Origin: Nothopassalora personata
Lineage: Eukaryota; Ascomycota; Dothideomycetes; Mycosphaerellales; Mycosphaerellaceae
Direction of reading: 5' to 3'
DNA: 64,000 nt
NCBI GenBank assembly: GCA_033816765.1
Contig: CM066291.1
Span: forward strand, 5,084,001 to 5,148,000
In this document: positions 1 through 9,801 of the stretch, piece by piece
Position numbering within the stretch: the first letter of the stretch is position 1
How the letters are laid out: each line of letters begins with the position of its first letter
Position numbers and translations under genes: made by a program
The notes under the pieces: generated by a model
Databases searched by the model: none
What the model was told of the DNA's origin: nothing
Seen by the model: the letters and a program-made list of their open reading frames with translations, nothing else

Positions 1-2
1 GT

Positions 3-548
3 ATACCGATCGCTGGGAACGCCACATTCGAAGATTTGCTCGAGCAGCTTACGCCGCTGGGGGCAACCATGCTACGGAAGGCACTGGAAGAAGGCTCGTT
101 TGTTTCGCCAAAGCCTATAGCGCAAGCCAGCAACGTGTCTAGCGATCATATCCTCGCATCGAAGATCACACCCGAAGACCGCCACATCGACTGGACAACA
201 TGGACAGCAGACAGGATTATTAGGTACGACCGTGTCATTGGAAGGCTGTGGGACACCACGACATATCAGAAATGCTACTTACCTCACAAGAACCCGAGCT
301 TCAAGCGTGTCATATTCGACGGGCCCTGGGAACGAGGATTAAACCGCGAGGGGTCTCATATTGAGCCTGGTGAGCCTGCACTCTGTACATCAGCAGATGG
401 CAGTACCAAGAGATTTGGTATATGTGCTGCTGATGGACACATGGTTTTGCCTACTGCTGCCACTATTGAAGGCACGGCAAAAGGCAAGGGCTTGCAGAGC
501 TTGACACATGCGCTCAAGCTGAGCGCCCAAGTGGCTGATGAAACGTGA
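3..548 (+). CDS. FMT1: Methionyl-tRNA formyltransferase, mitochondrial (3' part)
   Basis: The reading frame is open from the first bases of the window, so only the C-terminal part is present. The visible protein begins inside the end of the formyl transferase catalytic fold (GNATFEDLLEQL..PLGATML) and continues into the family's C-terminal domain, with the characteristic ASKITPEDRHIDW stretch and a late FDGPWERG segment. The enzyme formylates initiator Met-tRNA for mitochondrial translation using 10-formyl-tetrahydrofolate. The catalytic Asn/His/Asp residues lie upstream, outside the window. The protein ends with a short polar tail (SAQVADET) and a TGA at 546-548. No start can be chosen here; the in-frame TTG at 36 is internal. 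The assignment rests on the shape of the domain and is fairly secure. Confidence 0.85.
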   Translation: MPIAGNATFEDLLEQLTPLGATMLRKALEEGSFVSPKPIAQASNVSSDHILASKITPEDRHIDWTTWTADRIIRYDRVIGRLWDTTTYQKCYLPHKNPSFKRVIFDGPWERGLNREGSHIEPGEPALCTSADGSTKRFGICAADGHMVLPTAATIEGTAKGKGLQSLTHALKLSAQVADET

Positions 549-689
549 ATACACCGAAGGAGATCTGTGATCTAGGTGGAAGGGCACGGACTTGAAGCAC
601 GAGTAGCCCTTGGACGACCGCCACATCAGTTCTCTCTTCGCTATTCCAACCTCACTTCTTGAGCGCTACCTCCCGTATGAGAGAAGCCC

Positions 690-1440
690 TAGCTTGAAGC
701 CCTTTCGCGCCGACCAGCGAGATCACGACATGGCAAGCATTCCAGGCACTGTCGCAACAGCTGTTCCGATGACAGTCCAGCCGATCTGTCGCAGGACTTT
801 CGAGACGAACTCGAGGCCATCACCAAATCGTGGCTCGAGACCTCATACAGACTACAGCGAGCCACAGGGATTCGCTGCCTTGAGATCGATCCGAGGCTTG
901 AAGACGGTGAACTTCTTTGGAAATTGCGAGAACGTGAAGGATGCACTTGCGAAAGAACTCATGCAGCCGAAGCAATGGAAGTAGAAGCAGAAGGCTGGAG
1001 TCAAGCGAAACGCCTTCTAGGAGGTCAAGGAGACAGATGGGGTGGAAGCGCCACGCAAGACCAGAACTAGTAGTAGGATACGAGCAGATGGTTCCAAGGC
1101 AGCCAAGGAGTCGTGAGGGAAGAGACGCACTGATCGCGCTGTGGAATGCTGGGCCAATTCGCCATCGCCGGAGCATAGCATGGGGCGACAGGTCTCGGAA
1201 TAAGTGAGTTGAGATGTTCCACATTCTGACCGAGAGTTTGCCCTTCACCTGAAGGTCTGTTAGAGCATCATGACACCTCGCGACGCAACACAAGAAGCTG
1301 AAGACGACTACGCGGGCCGCAAGAAGTGGCTGGGATCACATCTGGAGACCTCAGCCGGCCATTCCAGAAGAAGAAGCGGCACCTGATGCCTCAGTTGACG
1401 ATGTGCCGGCTCCGTCGCAAGACCTTGGAGAGCAGGTAGA
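690..1440 (+). pseudogene. Decayed unrecognised coding sequence
   Basis: Several adjacent stretches read like real protein but in different frames. One runs from about 768 to 1068 (DDSPADLSQDFRDELEA, then LETSYRLQRATGIRCLEIDP), rich in Glu/Arg and helix-forming residues. The segment just before it (ITTWQAFQALSQQLF, about 722-766) joins sensibly only if one base is added or removed near 767. A further acidic stretch (PEEEAAPDASVDDVPAPSQ) appears at about 1365-1425 in yet another frame. No intron consensus explains these switches. I do not recognise the family. It is probably a degenerate gene or transposon-encoded protein lying just downstream of the formyltransferase gene. Confidence 0.35.
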
Positions 1441-1469
1441 GCGCGCGATCGCTCCCCATAGAAGACTAC

Positions 1470-1835
1470 TATAACGAGACCACCCTTCGCTCTAATATCC
1501 TAAGAAGAGTATGCAGGTGTTGCCTAACTCGTACCAATAACAATTTTAATCTATCGATAAAGCAGTTCAACCTCCCTGTTAAGATCTTTAGATACGGGGA
1601 GAAGGCTTACTATTAGGTATTATCGAGCGAGGCATGAATACCTCTACAACTTATCCTGCACTCTAATAAGCTGGTTACTATAAAGTGCTTTCCTCTCTTA
1701 GACATACTAATTAAGATTCCGGAGGGGACTTACAAGATGATTCTCCAGCCTGCCTCGGAGAAGGGAGGAAAGAGGCGCAAGGCGAGGGAGTCGGACAAGA
1801 GGTCGATATTGATGCACCACGAAAGATGAGAATCT
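1470..1835 (+). pseudogene. AT-rich coding relic with stops, probably transposon-derived
   Basis: One frame stays readable for about 120 codons (…KQFNLPVKIFRYGEKAYY, stop, VLSSEA, stop, then PLLDILIKIPEGTYKMILQ) and ends in a basic tail (GGKRRKARESDKR). The two internal stops, a TAG and a TGA, could derive from tryptophan or arginine codons by transitions. The base composition is more TA-rich than in the neighbouring genes. This resembles other RIP-affected relics in the window. I cannot name the element. Confidence 0.35.
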
Positions 1836-1849
1836 TGTCACGTGCAGCG

Positions 1850-3150
1850 AAGAAGAAGGATGCAGAAGGATGGAACTGATCTGCAGGAATTCAAGTCTAA
1901 AGAGGACCGTTCTATGAGTCGGACTACCGAGCGATGGCGAGGTGCAACGTGACTACATCCCCAGCTGACTCATCAGTAGTGGTAGTGTTGTCAATTGAGA
2001 TGACATATTGTTCGTCTGTCACGGGGTCCACCTGAACAGTCTTCCCGCGTTCGATCTGCGTGTGGAAGCAGTCGCAGAATCATCGCAGCCCTTGTGTGCG
2101 CTTAGATATAGGATATGAATAGCATGTTCTCTGATGCAAGCAAGAGATAACTAGATCGCATGTACAGATACGTCCTGAGGTGAATGTGGCTACTCAAAGG
2201 CTTCAACTGGCCTGGACCAGGACGACGCACGGACCATTTCACGAGCGTCGGCTTTTCTTGTTGGAGTTTGTAGCAGACACCGCACATCTTTTCTTTTCAT
2301 AAACACCGCCAGCGCCATATTTGATTTTCCCTCTCCACGCGGACTTCAGCACTTTGCGACTCCATTTGAAATCTTCAAACAGAACAACATCGTCTAATAC
2401 TACGTCCAGCTAGGAGGAAGGCCGCGTGTACCTCTAAGCACTACTAAGACCTAAACGCTTCCCCTTCATGAAGCTGCCGGCCGTCAAGGGCACACATTGA
2501 GCACATCTCCTTGAAATGGTATGTATGGTGGGCGCGTTGAAGCGGCTGAGCAGGTTTTCGAGACTCTCAGTCAGAGGTCTTATCTCCGCCGCTTGGACGT
2601 CTTAGTCCATGAGTCACAATGGTCAGCATATCATGCAGCCACGAGCAACAAGCCATTCACCGTGAAGTAAGTTCCAGGCTTCACTGCTATCCAGATCAGG
2701 GGAATTTCGAGAGCCATCGATGACCAGGCTACTTGCGCAATTGGTAGAGAAGATGCACAAGGAGGCATTGGAGGCCACACTGGAGACTGGTGCTGGTAGG
2801 AGTAAGAAAGATGGACAGAAGCGTAAGGCAGGGAAAGGGAAAAGGCGGTGCAGATTGATGTTGATGAACCAAGGAAGACAAGAAGCATGGCACGTGGGCG
2901 CAAAGCGAAGGGCACTCAGAGGGGGTCGATGGAACCGGGCATGGAGCAAGCCAGCTTAGCTGTCGAGCAAGGATTTGACAGGTCGTCGTTCAAAGATGTG
3001 TAGCGGCAGTGGCGATGATCTTGGTGCTTTGCTGGTGGTTGAGCATGACATTAGCAAGTCATGAACGGAGGTAATGAACTGAAGAAAGCCTCCCGTGCGG
3101 AATACCAGCTGCAATGCAGAAATGAACGTCTGTTGCCTGAGGTTCCCCCC
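1850..3150. other. Intergenic, no supported gene
   Basis: About 1.3 kb with only short overlapping open frames of biased composition. The most basic of them (about 2720-2959, plus strand, Lys/Arg-rich) has no recognisable domain and I do not call it. The 3' side of the flavoprotein gene is at the right edge. Confidence 0.5.
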
Positions 3151-4788
3151 TCATACCTCCTCTGCTCTCTTCACGCAAAAAGTATTCGGCGTAAAAGTCC
3201 CATACGGATCCGCCTTCCTCCTCGCCCTCATCAACCTCTCATACTTCTCCCTCGTATCATGATACCGATCCCAAACACTATCCAGATCAAACCCATTCTC
3301 CCCCTTCTGCCTGCCATAACTTCCCCACAGCACTCTCCGGTCCTGCTTACTGAAAATGCCTCCCGGTCCCACACCAATCTGATCATTCACAGCCTGCCAC
3401 TCCTCAGCAGCCTGCTTATGGTCACTCCAGTGGAATGCATCGATGGTGCAGCACATCGTCGAGTCCCGCCAGGAGTAGGAAGTCCCGTTGTTTGCGTTCA
3501 CGGTGAACATGCTGTTCTTGCCGCCGAAAGCTTGGATCTGGCACGAGAGCCAGAGGAAGTTATCGACTGGCGCGACAATTTGGTCGATGCGGTCTGTGAT
3601 CCATGGGACCCAGTTGTCTTTTACTAGCGTCGTGGATTTCGTGAGGTAGGTACGTTTGACGTACGGCAGATCGAATTCTCGCACGTCGCGGAAAACCCAC
3701 AGGGGTGTGAGCTGAGACATGGGTTTCTGCACGATGCCTTCCTGGAACAGACGGATAGCGCCGTCTTGGAGCCGCTCGAACCATTTCATGTCGGGCTTGT
3801 CGGTGGGGCTGAAGGGGACCCATTGGGCGTAGACGACAATGATGCGGGGCCAGCCTAGCATGTTATCCTCGCCGAAGATTGAGGGTTGTTCTTCTTTGAT
3901 TTCGGAGTCGAGGCCTGGCCACAGGGCGCGGAGTGGGAACGAGCCGCTGAGGACGCTGACGCAGAGGTCGTAGTTACGGGGGAAGTCGGGGTTGTCGCTC
4001 ATTTCGGCGACCATGCCTACTAGGCGTGCGACGGACTTTTTGTTATACAGGTGCATGGCTTTGAGGCCGAGGGAACCTTTGTAGTGCGCGTCGCGATGGA
4101 CTTCGAGGAGGATGTGGGTTGTGACGCCAAAGTTGCCTGGACTGCCGCCGAGGGTGGCCCAGAAGAGTTCTGGGTCGCTGTCTTTCGTGACGAAGACTTC
4201 TTGGCTGTCGGCGTTGATGGTCCAGAATGCTCGAACGTGATCCCCAAAGAGACCGAAGCTTCTGCCGAGTTGCCCATAGCCGCCTGTATGGACGTGACCG
4301 CCCAGGTGGACGTGAGAGCACTGACCGTGTGGAACGAAGAGCTGGTTCTTCCCTAAAAATGTGTTGAACTCCATCAGGCTGTGGCTGACGCTGGTGAAAA
4401 CGAAGTCTCTCTTGTCGCCCGGGGCAAGTGGTTGGCCTGTTGCGCGCTTGACTAAGTCGACATCTTCCTGCTTTGAGGCCGATAGTACTTTCATGTCGTT
4501 GGGACCACGGAACGTCCTCTGGAGGTCGAGCTGGATATTGGCACCGCCTGTTGACGAAGCACCACTGTATTGATGTCCGCCAGTCCTGATCGCGACTGCA
4601 ATCTTCTTGTCCTTGGCATACTTTAAAGTCGCTTTGATGTCTTCTTTGTTGGTCGCTTGGACGATGAGCGCAGGATTCATGTCATGGTCCATGCCATATG
4701 AAGAGGAGGCATATTGGTACTTGTTGTTCTCCCAAGCTTGGCTGCCCTTCTGAAATTGGATGCCTGCGACACCCGCAATGGTGGCCAT
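3151..4788 (-). CDS. FAD-linked oxidoreductase, berberine bridge enzyme-like
   Basis: A single-exon protein of 545 residues. It carries the PCMH-type FAD-binding domain and a C-terminal BBE-type end. Residues 68-76 read RTGGHQYSG, whose His72 is in the position of the 8-alpha-histidyl FAD link. Residues 154-172 (HGQCSHVHLGGHVHTGGYG) provide Cys157, the position of the second, 6-S-cysteinyl link, so bicovalent flavin is predicted. LGGSPGNFGV near 213-222 is the usual FAD-domain end, and the C-terminus has a DPYGTFTPNTF motif. Such enzymes oxidise alcohols, sugars or alkaloid-like substrates with O2; the substrate cannot be read from sequence. Unlike most fungal relatives it has no signal peptide with this ATG. 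A short upstream exon cannot be excluded, because a pyrimidine-rich stretch precedes the ATG. An aldehyde dehydrogenase gene lies just beyond, divergently oriented. Confidence 0.85.
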   Translation of the reverse strand: MATIAGVAGIQFQKGSQAWENNKYQYASSSYGMDHDMNPALIVQATNKEDIKATLKYAKDKKIAVAIRTGGHQYSGASSTGGANIQLDLQRTFRGPNDMKVLSASKQEDVDLVKRATGQPLAPGDKRDFVFTSVSHSLMEFNTFLGKNQLFVPHGQCSHVHLGGHVHTGGYGQLGRSFGLFGDHVRAFWTINADSQEVFVTKDSDPELFWATLGGSPGNFGVTTHILLEVHRDAHYKGSLGLKAMHLYNKKSVARLVGMVAEMSDNPDFPRNYDLCVSVLSGSFPLRALWPGLDSEIKEEQPSIFGEDNMLGWPRIIVVYAQWVPFSPTDKPDMKWFERLQDGAIRLFQEGIVQKPMSQLTPLWVFRDVREFDLPYVKRTYLTKSTTLVKDNWVPWITDRIDQIVAPVDNFLWLSCQIQAFGGKNSMFTVNANNGTSYSWRDSTMCCTIDAFHWSDHKQAAEEWQAVNDQIGVGPGGIFSKQDRRVLWGSYGRQKGENGFDLDSVWDRYHDTREKYERLMRARRKADPYGTFTPNTFCVKRAEEV

Positions 4789-5480
4789 GTTGTTAGGATC
4801 CTTGTCTGCGTGAGTGGAAATGGAAGCAGAAAGGGTAGGTGCAAATGTACGACTATATACTTCATCATCAGGAGATCGGACATGGCAATACTCTCATGCA
4901 ATCTATTCCTCAGGTAGCTTTGACCTATACACGCCTCGCGTGCCTCTGCCGGAGCTCGACTGCAGATTCTAAAGATTCATGCCTGACTTCCATTCCACTG
5001 AGGCTGAGAGAAGTCAGCCAGACCGACTCCAGCCAGGTAAAGTCGGCGCGCCTCCTGTAGGCAAAGGACCACATTTCAGCTGCATGTCGGCTGCGCGAAA
5101 TCCTTCCGAAGCACGTTTCAGCTGATGCTGGACCCGGTGGCGCACTGGAGCCAGCGTGCTGAGTGTGAACTGTGCATACAGCTCGTATTGTGGTGCACAT
5201 ATGCAGGCAATGCTATCTTTTCTTCAATGAAGGAATGATGGCCGGACAGTCGTTGGGTGTTTCCGTGTCCTGCTGATCGCACCACAGCTATGCGCCAGAT
5301 GCCCATATTGGCGTCTGTTGCCAGAAGTCCCACCGCTACCGATGGCTTCGCGATGGTCGCACAATCGTCCCAGTTTCCGTTGTTTCGGTGTTTAGCGCTC
5401 CAGTCCTACAACCTGACGCGTCCCTGATACGCGCCGTCATATCCATCAACACTTTCGCTCATGTGATGGTACATCTACGC
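4789..5480. other. Divergent intergenic region between flavoprotein and aldehyde dehydrogenase
   Basis: About 0.7 kb between two divergently oriented metabolic genes, so it presumably holds both promoters. I see no TATA-like or operator site I would defend, and no convincing small gene. Confidence 0.4.
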
Positions 5481-5493
5481 GCCTCAGGCACAC

Positions 5494-7398
5494 TTGCATT
5501 GGCAGAGCTCGCCTATCTCGGGCCAAGTGCTCTCACCAGCTATTCCTGTACCGCAACTTCACATCTTGACATCTGTACCTTGGTACAAGCAAGGTTTCTT
5601 CTGGAGCATGCATGTACCTACCCATCAGCTGTGGGTGGCAGGCAAGGAACAGCTAGGTGAAGAAGAGCTGTGGGTGCATCGGACGTTCGTTCAATGTCGC
5701 TGGCGGGATCTACTGACACTTGGAAGCATAAAGATAGAGAATCCAGCAACTGGTGAAGTCTTCGCATAGGTGTGCGCGTGGACTGCAATGGCAACATGCG
5801 TGACCAACGTAGCTAACACCGTTCCTTGTAGTACGACACGCGCGAAACACATCATCATGTTCTGCTTGCCTGACTGATCTATCACAGCTGCCATGCTGCG
5901 TCCAGCAATGATGTTGAGCAGACTGTCAAGCTTGCACATGATGCTTTCAAATCTGGAATCTGGTCCAAAGCTGACCGAAACCATCGCGCCGAGACTCTTG
6001 AGAACATAGCAGCTCATCTAAACAAAGCACTTCCCGAGCTCATTGCTCTCGAAGTGCGACAGACTGGACGAGCGACTCGAGAGCTGGAGGCGCAAGTTCC
6101 ATCCTTGACAAAGTGGTTCAAGTACTATGCTGCTCTTGTTCGGACGGAGGAAAGACCCGTTCTTCCTACTACAGGTAAGTACCAAGGGCCCCACCAGAGG
6201 GATGGACGACATTGTAGCTAACCTTCCATCCTTCGTAGGCAAGCTGCACAACTGGATCGATCGCAAGCCTCTCGGCGTAGTCGTACAAATCACGCCCTTC
6301 AACCATCCGCTCCTCATCGCCGTCAAGAAGATCGCCCCGGCGCTCGCGGCTGGCAACAGTGTCATCCTTAAGCCGAGTGAGCTGACTCCGCTGACCAGCT
6401 TGATGCTTGGCAAGATCATGAAAAAAGCTGGCCTACCTGATGCAGTATTCTCTGTTCTACCAGGACCTGGCGCTACTACTGGCAAATCACTGGTGTCCCA
6501 CCCGCTGGTGAAGAAGATCGACGTCACTGGCGGAACTCCTTCTGGTCGAGCCATCGGCGCGATTGCAGGTGGCCACCTGGCGAAGTTCACGGCTGAGCTT
6601 GGGGGGAAGGCACCAGTCATTGTGACTGAGAATGCGGACCTTCAGCTTGCAGTCAATGGCGTGGCGTTTGGCTCATTCATGGCTAGTGGACAGACTTGTA
6701 TCGCAGCGACAAGGATTATCGTCCATCAATCGATCTTTGCGGACTTCATCGAGAAGCTGCAGACCAAGACCAGATCCATCGAACAACGGATCGGAAGTCC
6801 GACCAACAGACAGAGCATGATGGGACCTCTCATCTCGAAGAAGCAGCTCAACATCGTCATAGCCCTCGTCGAAGACGCCGTGACCCGCGGCGTCGAAGTC
6901 GTGACCGGCGCCCGCACCCTAACTAGCCCCTCCCCCCTCGACTCCTTCCCCCTCTCAAACGGCCATTTCTACGCCCCTACAATCCTAACCTCCAGCCCCT
7001 CCACCTCCATCACCACCACAAGAATCTGGCACGAAGAAGCCTTCGGACCCGTAATCGTCGTAGTCCCCTACAGCACCGAGGGCGAAGCCCTCCATTTCGC
7101 CAACGACTCAGAATTTGGGCTCGGCGCAGCCGTATGGACGAACGATCTCTCGCAGGCGCACAGACTTTCGGATGGGATTGAGGCAGGGATCTGCTGGGTG
7201 AATACTCACCATCGGAATGATCCGAGTAGTCCGTGGGGTGGAGTTGGAAATTCGGGGGTGGGGAGCGAGAATGGGGTTGATGCGTTGCATGCTTATACCA
7301 CGATGAAGAGTACGATTGTGAACTATGCTGAGACCAAGGAGGCGCTGGTGAGTGATGACTGGTTTAGGGAGGGGAATGGGGAGGTTAGGTACGGGTAG
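5494..7398 (+). CDS. NAD(P)-dependent aldehyde dehydrogenase, first exon probably damaged
   Basis: The last two exons are clear. The middle exon (about 5894-6174) encodes an ALDH helix region (HAASSNDVEQTV, WSKADRNHRAETLENIA). A 64-bp intron follows at 6175-6238. The last exon (6239-7398) carries ITPFNHPLLIAVKKIAPAL, the catalytic-Glu motif ELGGK and the nucleophile motif GQTCIA, followed by EEAFGPVI, so the catalytic core is intact. The family oxidises aldehydes to acids with NAD(P)+. The first exon is the problem: IKIENPATGEVFA (5727-5765) runs straight into TAG, and a plausible N-terminus (MSLAGSTDTW, from about 5695) sits in another frame. No clean donor site restores the join to the middle exon. 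Either the gene is a recent pseudogene or there is a base error near 5725-5770. The start is therefore uncertain. Confidence 0.75.
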
Positions 7399-9026
7399 AC
7401 ATTGGAGAGGGAACGACTTTGACCAGACCTCTTTCTTTTCTTGCCCAAATGGCTCATGTTATGCCTTGTTCTTCGAGGTCGCCAACGACCTCCGATTGTG
7501 GAAGATATCATGGAGAAAGCGGCAGCATGGCATCAATCCCTTCGCACATCAAAGCGTACTGGCTTGGCGGGCTGTGTTAGTATGGTCTCACAACGATCAC
7601 CAATCGGTCAACTGAGTGCTTTTGTACGACCAGGAAGCTACCCCGGAGTCAAAAACAGTCTGCTGTGGTGGAAGAGACCTTGCTGCAACGATCTCCTCGT
7701 TGGACAGTGTGTATTGCTTCGCGGCCAGCTAGCCATGGATGGATGGCGGCACCACAGCATACTATGGAATAGAACAAGACAAGACCATCGCAGCCTGTAC
7801 ACATTTTCCCACTGGACCAGGCATTTCGACAACGTCAGGGACAACAAAGCAGAGCCCTCCCTCGACACGAAAAAAGAGGGTGCTCGGACACTCTGCAGCG
7901 CCGCGCCATCAACTCCCGACTCGATCAGGTTGCTACACCACTGAGGCTCGTTCTCGTTCTGACCACAGACCGCACGTCTCGATGCAGCAAGCGCACGATA
8001 TCTCGTTGCCGCGCTGTGCATGTTCCGATACCGCATCTTGGGCAGCAGGGTCATGCCGGACTCAAACCTCTCATTCGTCTCCACCGAGCTCAACACACGA
8101 CCGGCGTGCCAACGACATGGCCATGAATCGCAACACAAACATCGCTTGCCCAGACACGGCTCGTCTGAGCATCTCGGTACCATAGGTGAAGCCACTTCCT
8201 GGTGTAACCCAGCTGCGGTGTTGGTTTTTATGCTCTCGGACCGTGAGTTGAAGCAAGCCGACCGCAGTTCTGCCCGATCGCCGATGGTGAGCACGCGTTG
8301 GCACAACGCCCGGCCAGATCGATCACCACGGCTATTGTAGGTTACGTGCATGCTGCGCTCGCTATCCCATGGAGAAGCAATCGGCCGATCTGGCGCAACG
8401 AAGACATCGGCTTAGCATAAGACGCAAAAGTTTGATGGTCACGTGCCGAAGTTCAGAAAGCGCCGGAAACAGCCAGACAGACAGGTGCGGGACTGATGAG
8501 GAAGTCGCACAGTACAAAAGCTCTGTTGCGCCATGTCGGAGATATGCCGAGTCGATAAGCTTGGCGCCGCTGGCCGAAGATTGCAGCATTCGGTACGCAC
8601 CTTGGGCTGAGGCTTGCAGGGGCGCGGCTCTTGATCAGGGCTTGGAAGGCAGGGCACGTCGAGCGTTTATTATGGACGTGGCGAACACGCTCATCGCGGC
8701 AGACTGTAACATGTTGCATTGCGTCCTGCCGACACGTGGCGACAACGTGAAGAGAGCTACTGCATCCTTCTCCGTCAGTTGCCTTGGTGATCGGCACTTG
8801 TGAAACATACCATTTTCACAGGCTACCCATTACTCAATGCCACCTCGGCGCGCGAAGTACTGACAGAATCCAAGCAGATTGCGCTGATCTTGTTGGCATC
8901 ATCGGACGCGCAACTGTCTGTAGCGGAAACCTTTGCACACGATCTGTTGTTACAAGCTCTTGTTACAAGCCGGGTGGAATCTTGCCAACTTTTGCAGTCT
9001 ATGTCGATAACTCGACCATGCAGCTC
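7399..9026. other. Intergenic, no supported gene
   Basis: About 1.6 kb with many long overlapping open frames on both strands, the longest on the minus strand at 7638-8351. None shows a domain, a coherent composition or a matching intron pattern. I treat the region as intergenic. Confidence 0.4.
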
Positions 9027-9801
9027 TTACTTCGGCTTCGGCTTGCCGATGTTCCATCCCCACTTCCTCAGCGTCTTCACGACTTTTGGGGTTATCGCGA
9101 GGGTGATGGGAATTCGGAAAAAGATGAGCGACTTGTGGACGCCGTAAGCCAAAAGCAGCTGGGTCCATATGCCTAACGAGAGAGTCAGGTAAGTTCTTCG
9201 ACACCCGGAGGCTGCACATACTGGCATCTCCCTCCTTCTTAGCGTCCTTCATGACGACCTCCTGCCCCTCCTTCGCGGCTTTCTCTGCAGCTTCGAGAGC
9301 CTCTTTCGCCTCGCGCTTCTCTTTCAGGCTGGGCACGAACTTCTCGACTTGAGCCCAAAAGCCATCAATAATGGCATGTTCTACGCTTGCTATGCGCTCG
9401 GTGCCAAACCGTCTGACTGCGAGGAAGCAGAAAGGGAAGTCCAAGACGGACAGACCCAGATATATGCCTACTACTATCCAGCCATACTTTCTGGACATGG
9501 CCTTCATGCGCCCTGATAGAGACCGCTGTGTCTCGCTGCCGAGCTCTTCCTCGGCGGCGGACTTGGAGCTATTGTACCGCGCCTGTCGGCCACTTCGGAA
9601 TGCTGGTTGACGCCATGCTCGCACCAGGCGCTGGTTCTTGGTGATTCGGATCGATGTCGCAAAGTCACGTCGCTGTGATGTCGTCTTGATCGGAAGCTTC
9701 GGTAGCTGCGTGACGTTCCGCCTCACCAAAGTCTTTAAAGGGCCTTCATGAAGCGGCGTCTGACGGAAGACTTGGGCGAGCCTTGTTGTAGTCTTCAGCA
9801 T
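9027..9801 (-). CDS. Mitochondrial DUF1279 (FAM210-like) membrane protein
   Basis: Two exons, 9801-9222 and 9172-9027, are separated by a 49-bp intron (9173-9221, donor GTATGT, acceptor GTTAG). They give 241 residues. The N-terminal 80 residues are rich in Arg/Ser/Thr without acids, as in a mitochondrial presequence. From about residue 98 the DUF1279 domain begins: a Lys/Arg-rich turn, KYGWIVVGIYLGLSVLDFPF as first membrane helix, then AVRRFGTERI. After an acidic/basic coiled linker (EKREAKEALEAAEKAAKEG) the second exon gives SIWTQLLLAYGVHKSLIFFR and PITLAITPKVVKTLRKWGW, the second hydrophobic segment. Human FAM210 proteins with this domain act in mitochondrial membranes; the exact role in fungi is unclear. 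I start at the ATG at 9801-9799, because the frame upstream has only a GTG. Confidence 0.85.

Noticed and set aside
3061..3627. Plus-strand frame of 188 codons opposite the flavoprotein gene
   Set aside because: It is antisense to a gene with clear motifs, and its Pro/Leu/Ile-rich residues have no domain.
7638..8351. Long minus-strand open frame of 237 codons starting at 8351
   Set aside because: Composition is rich in Arg, Cys, Ser and His without any domain, and equally long frames overlap it on the other strand. It is not convincing as a gene.
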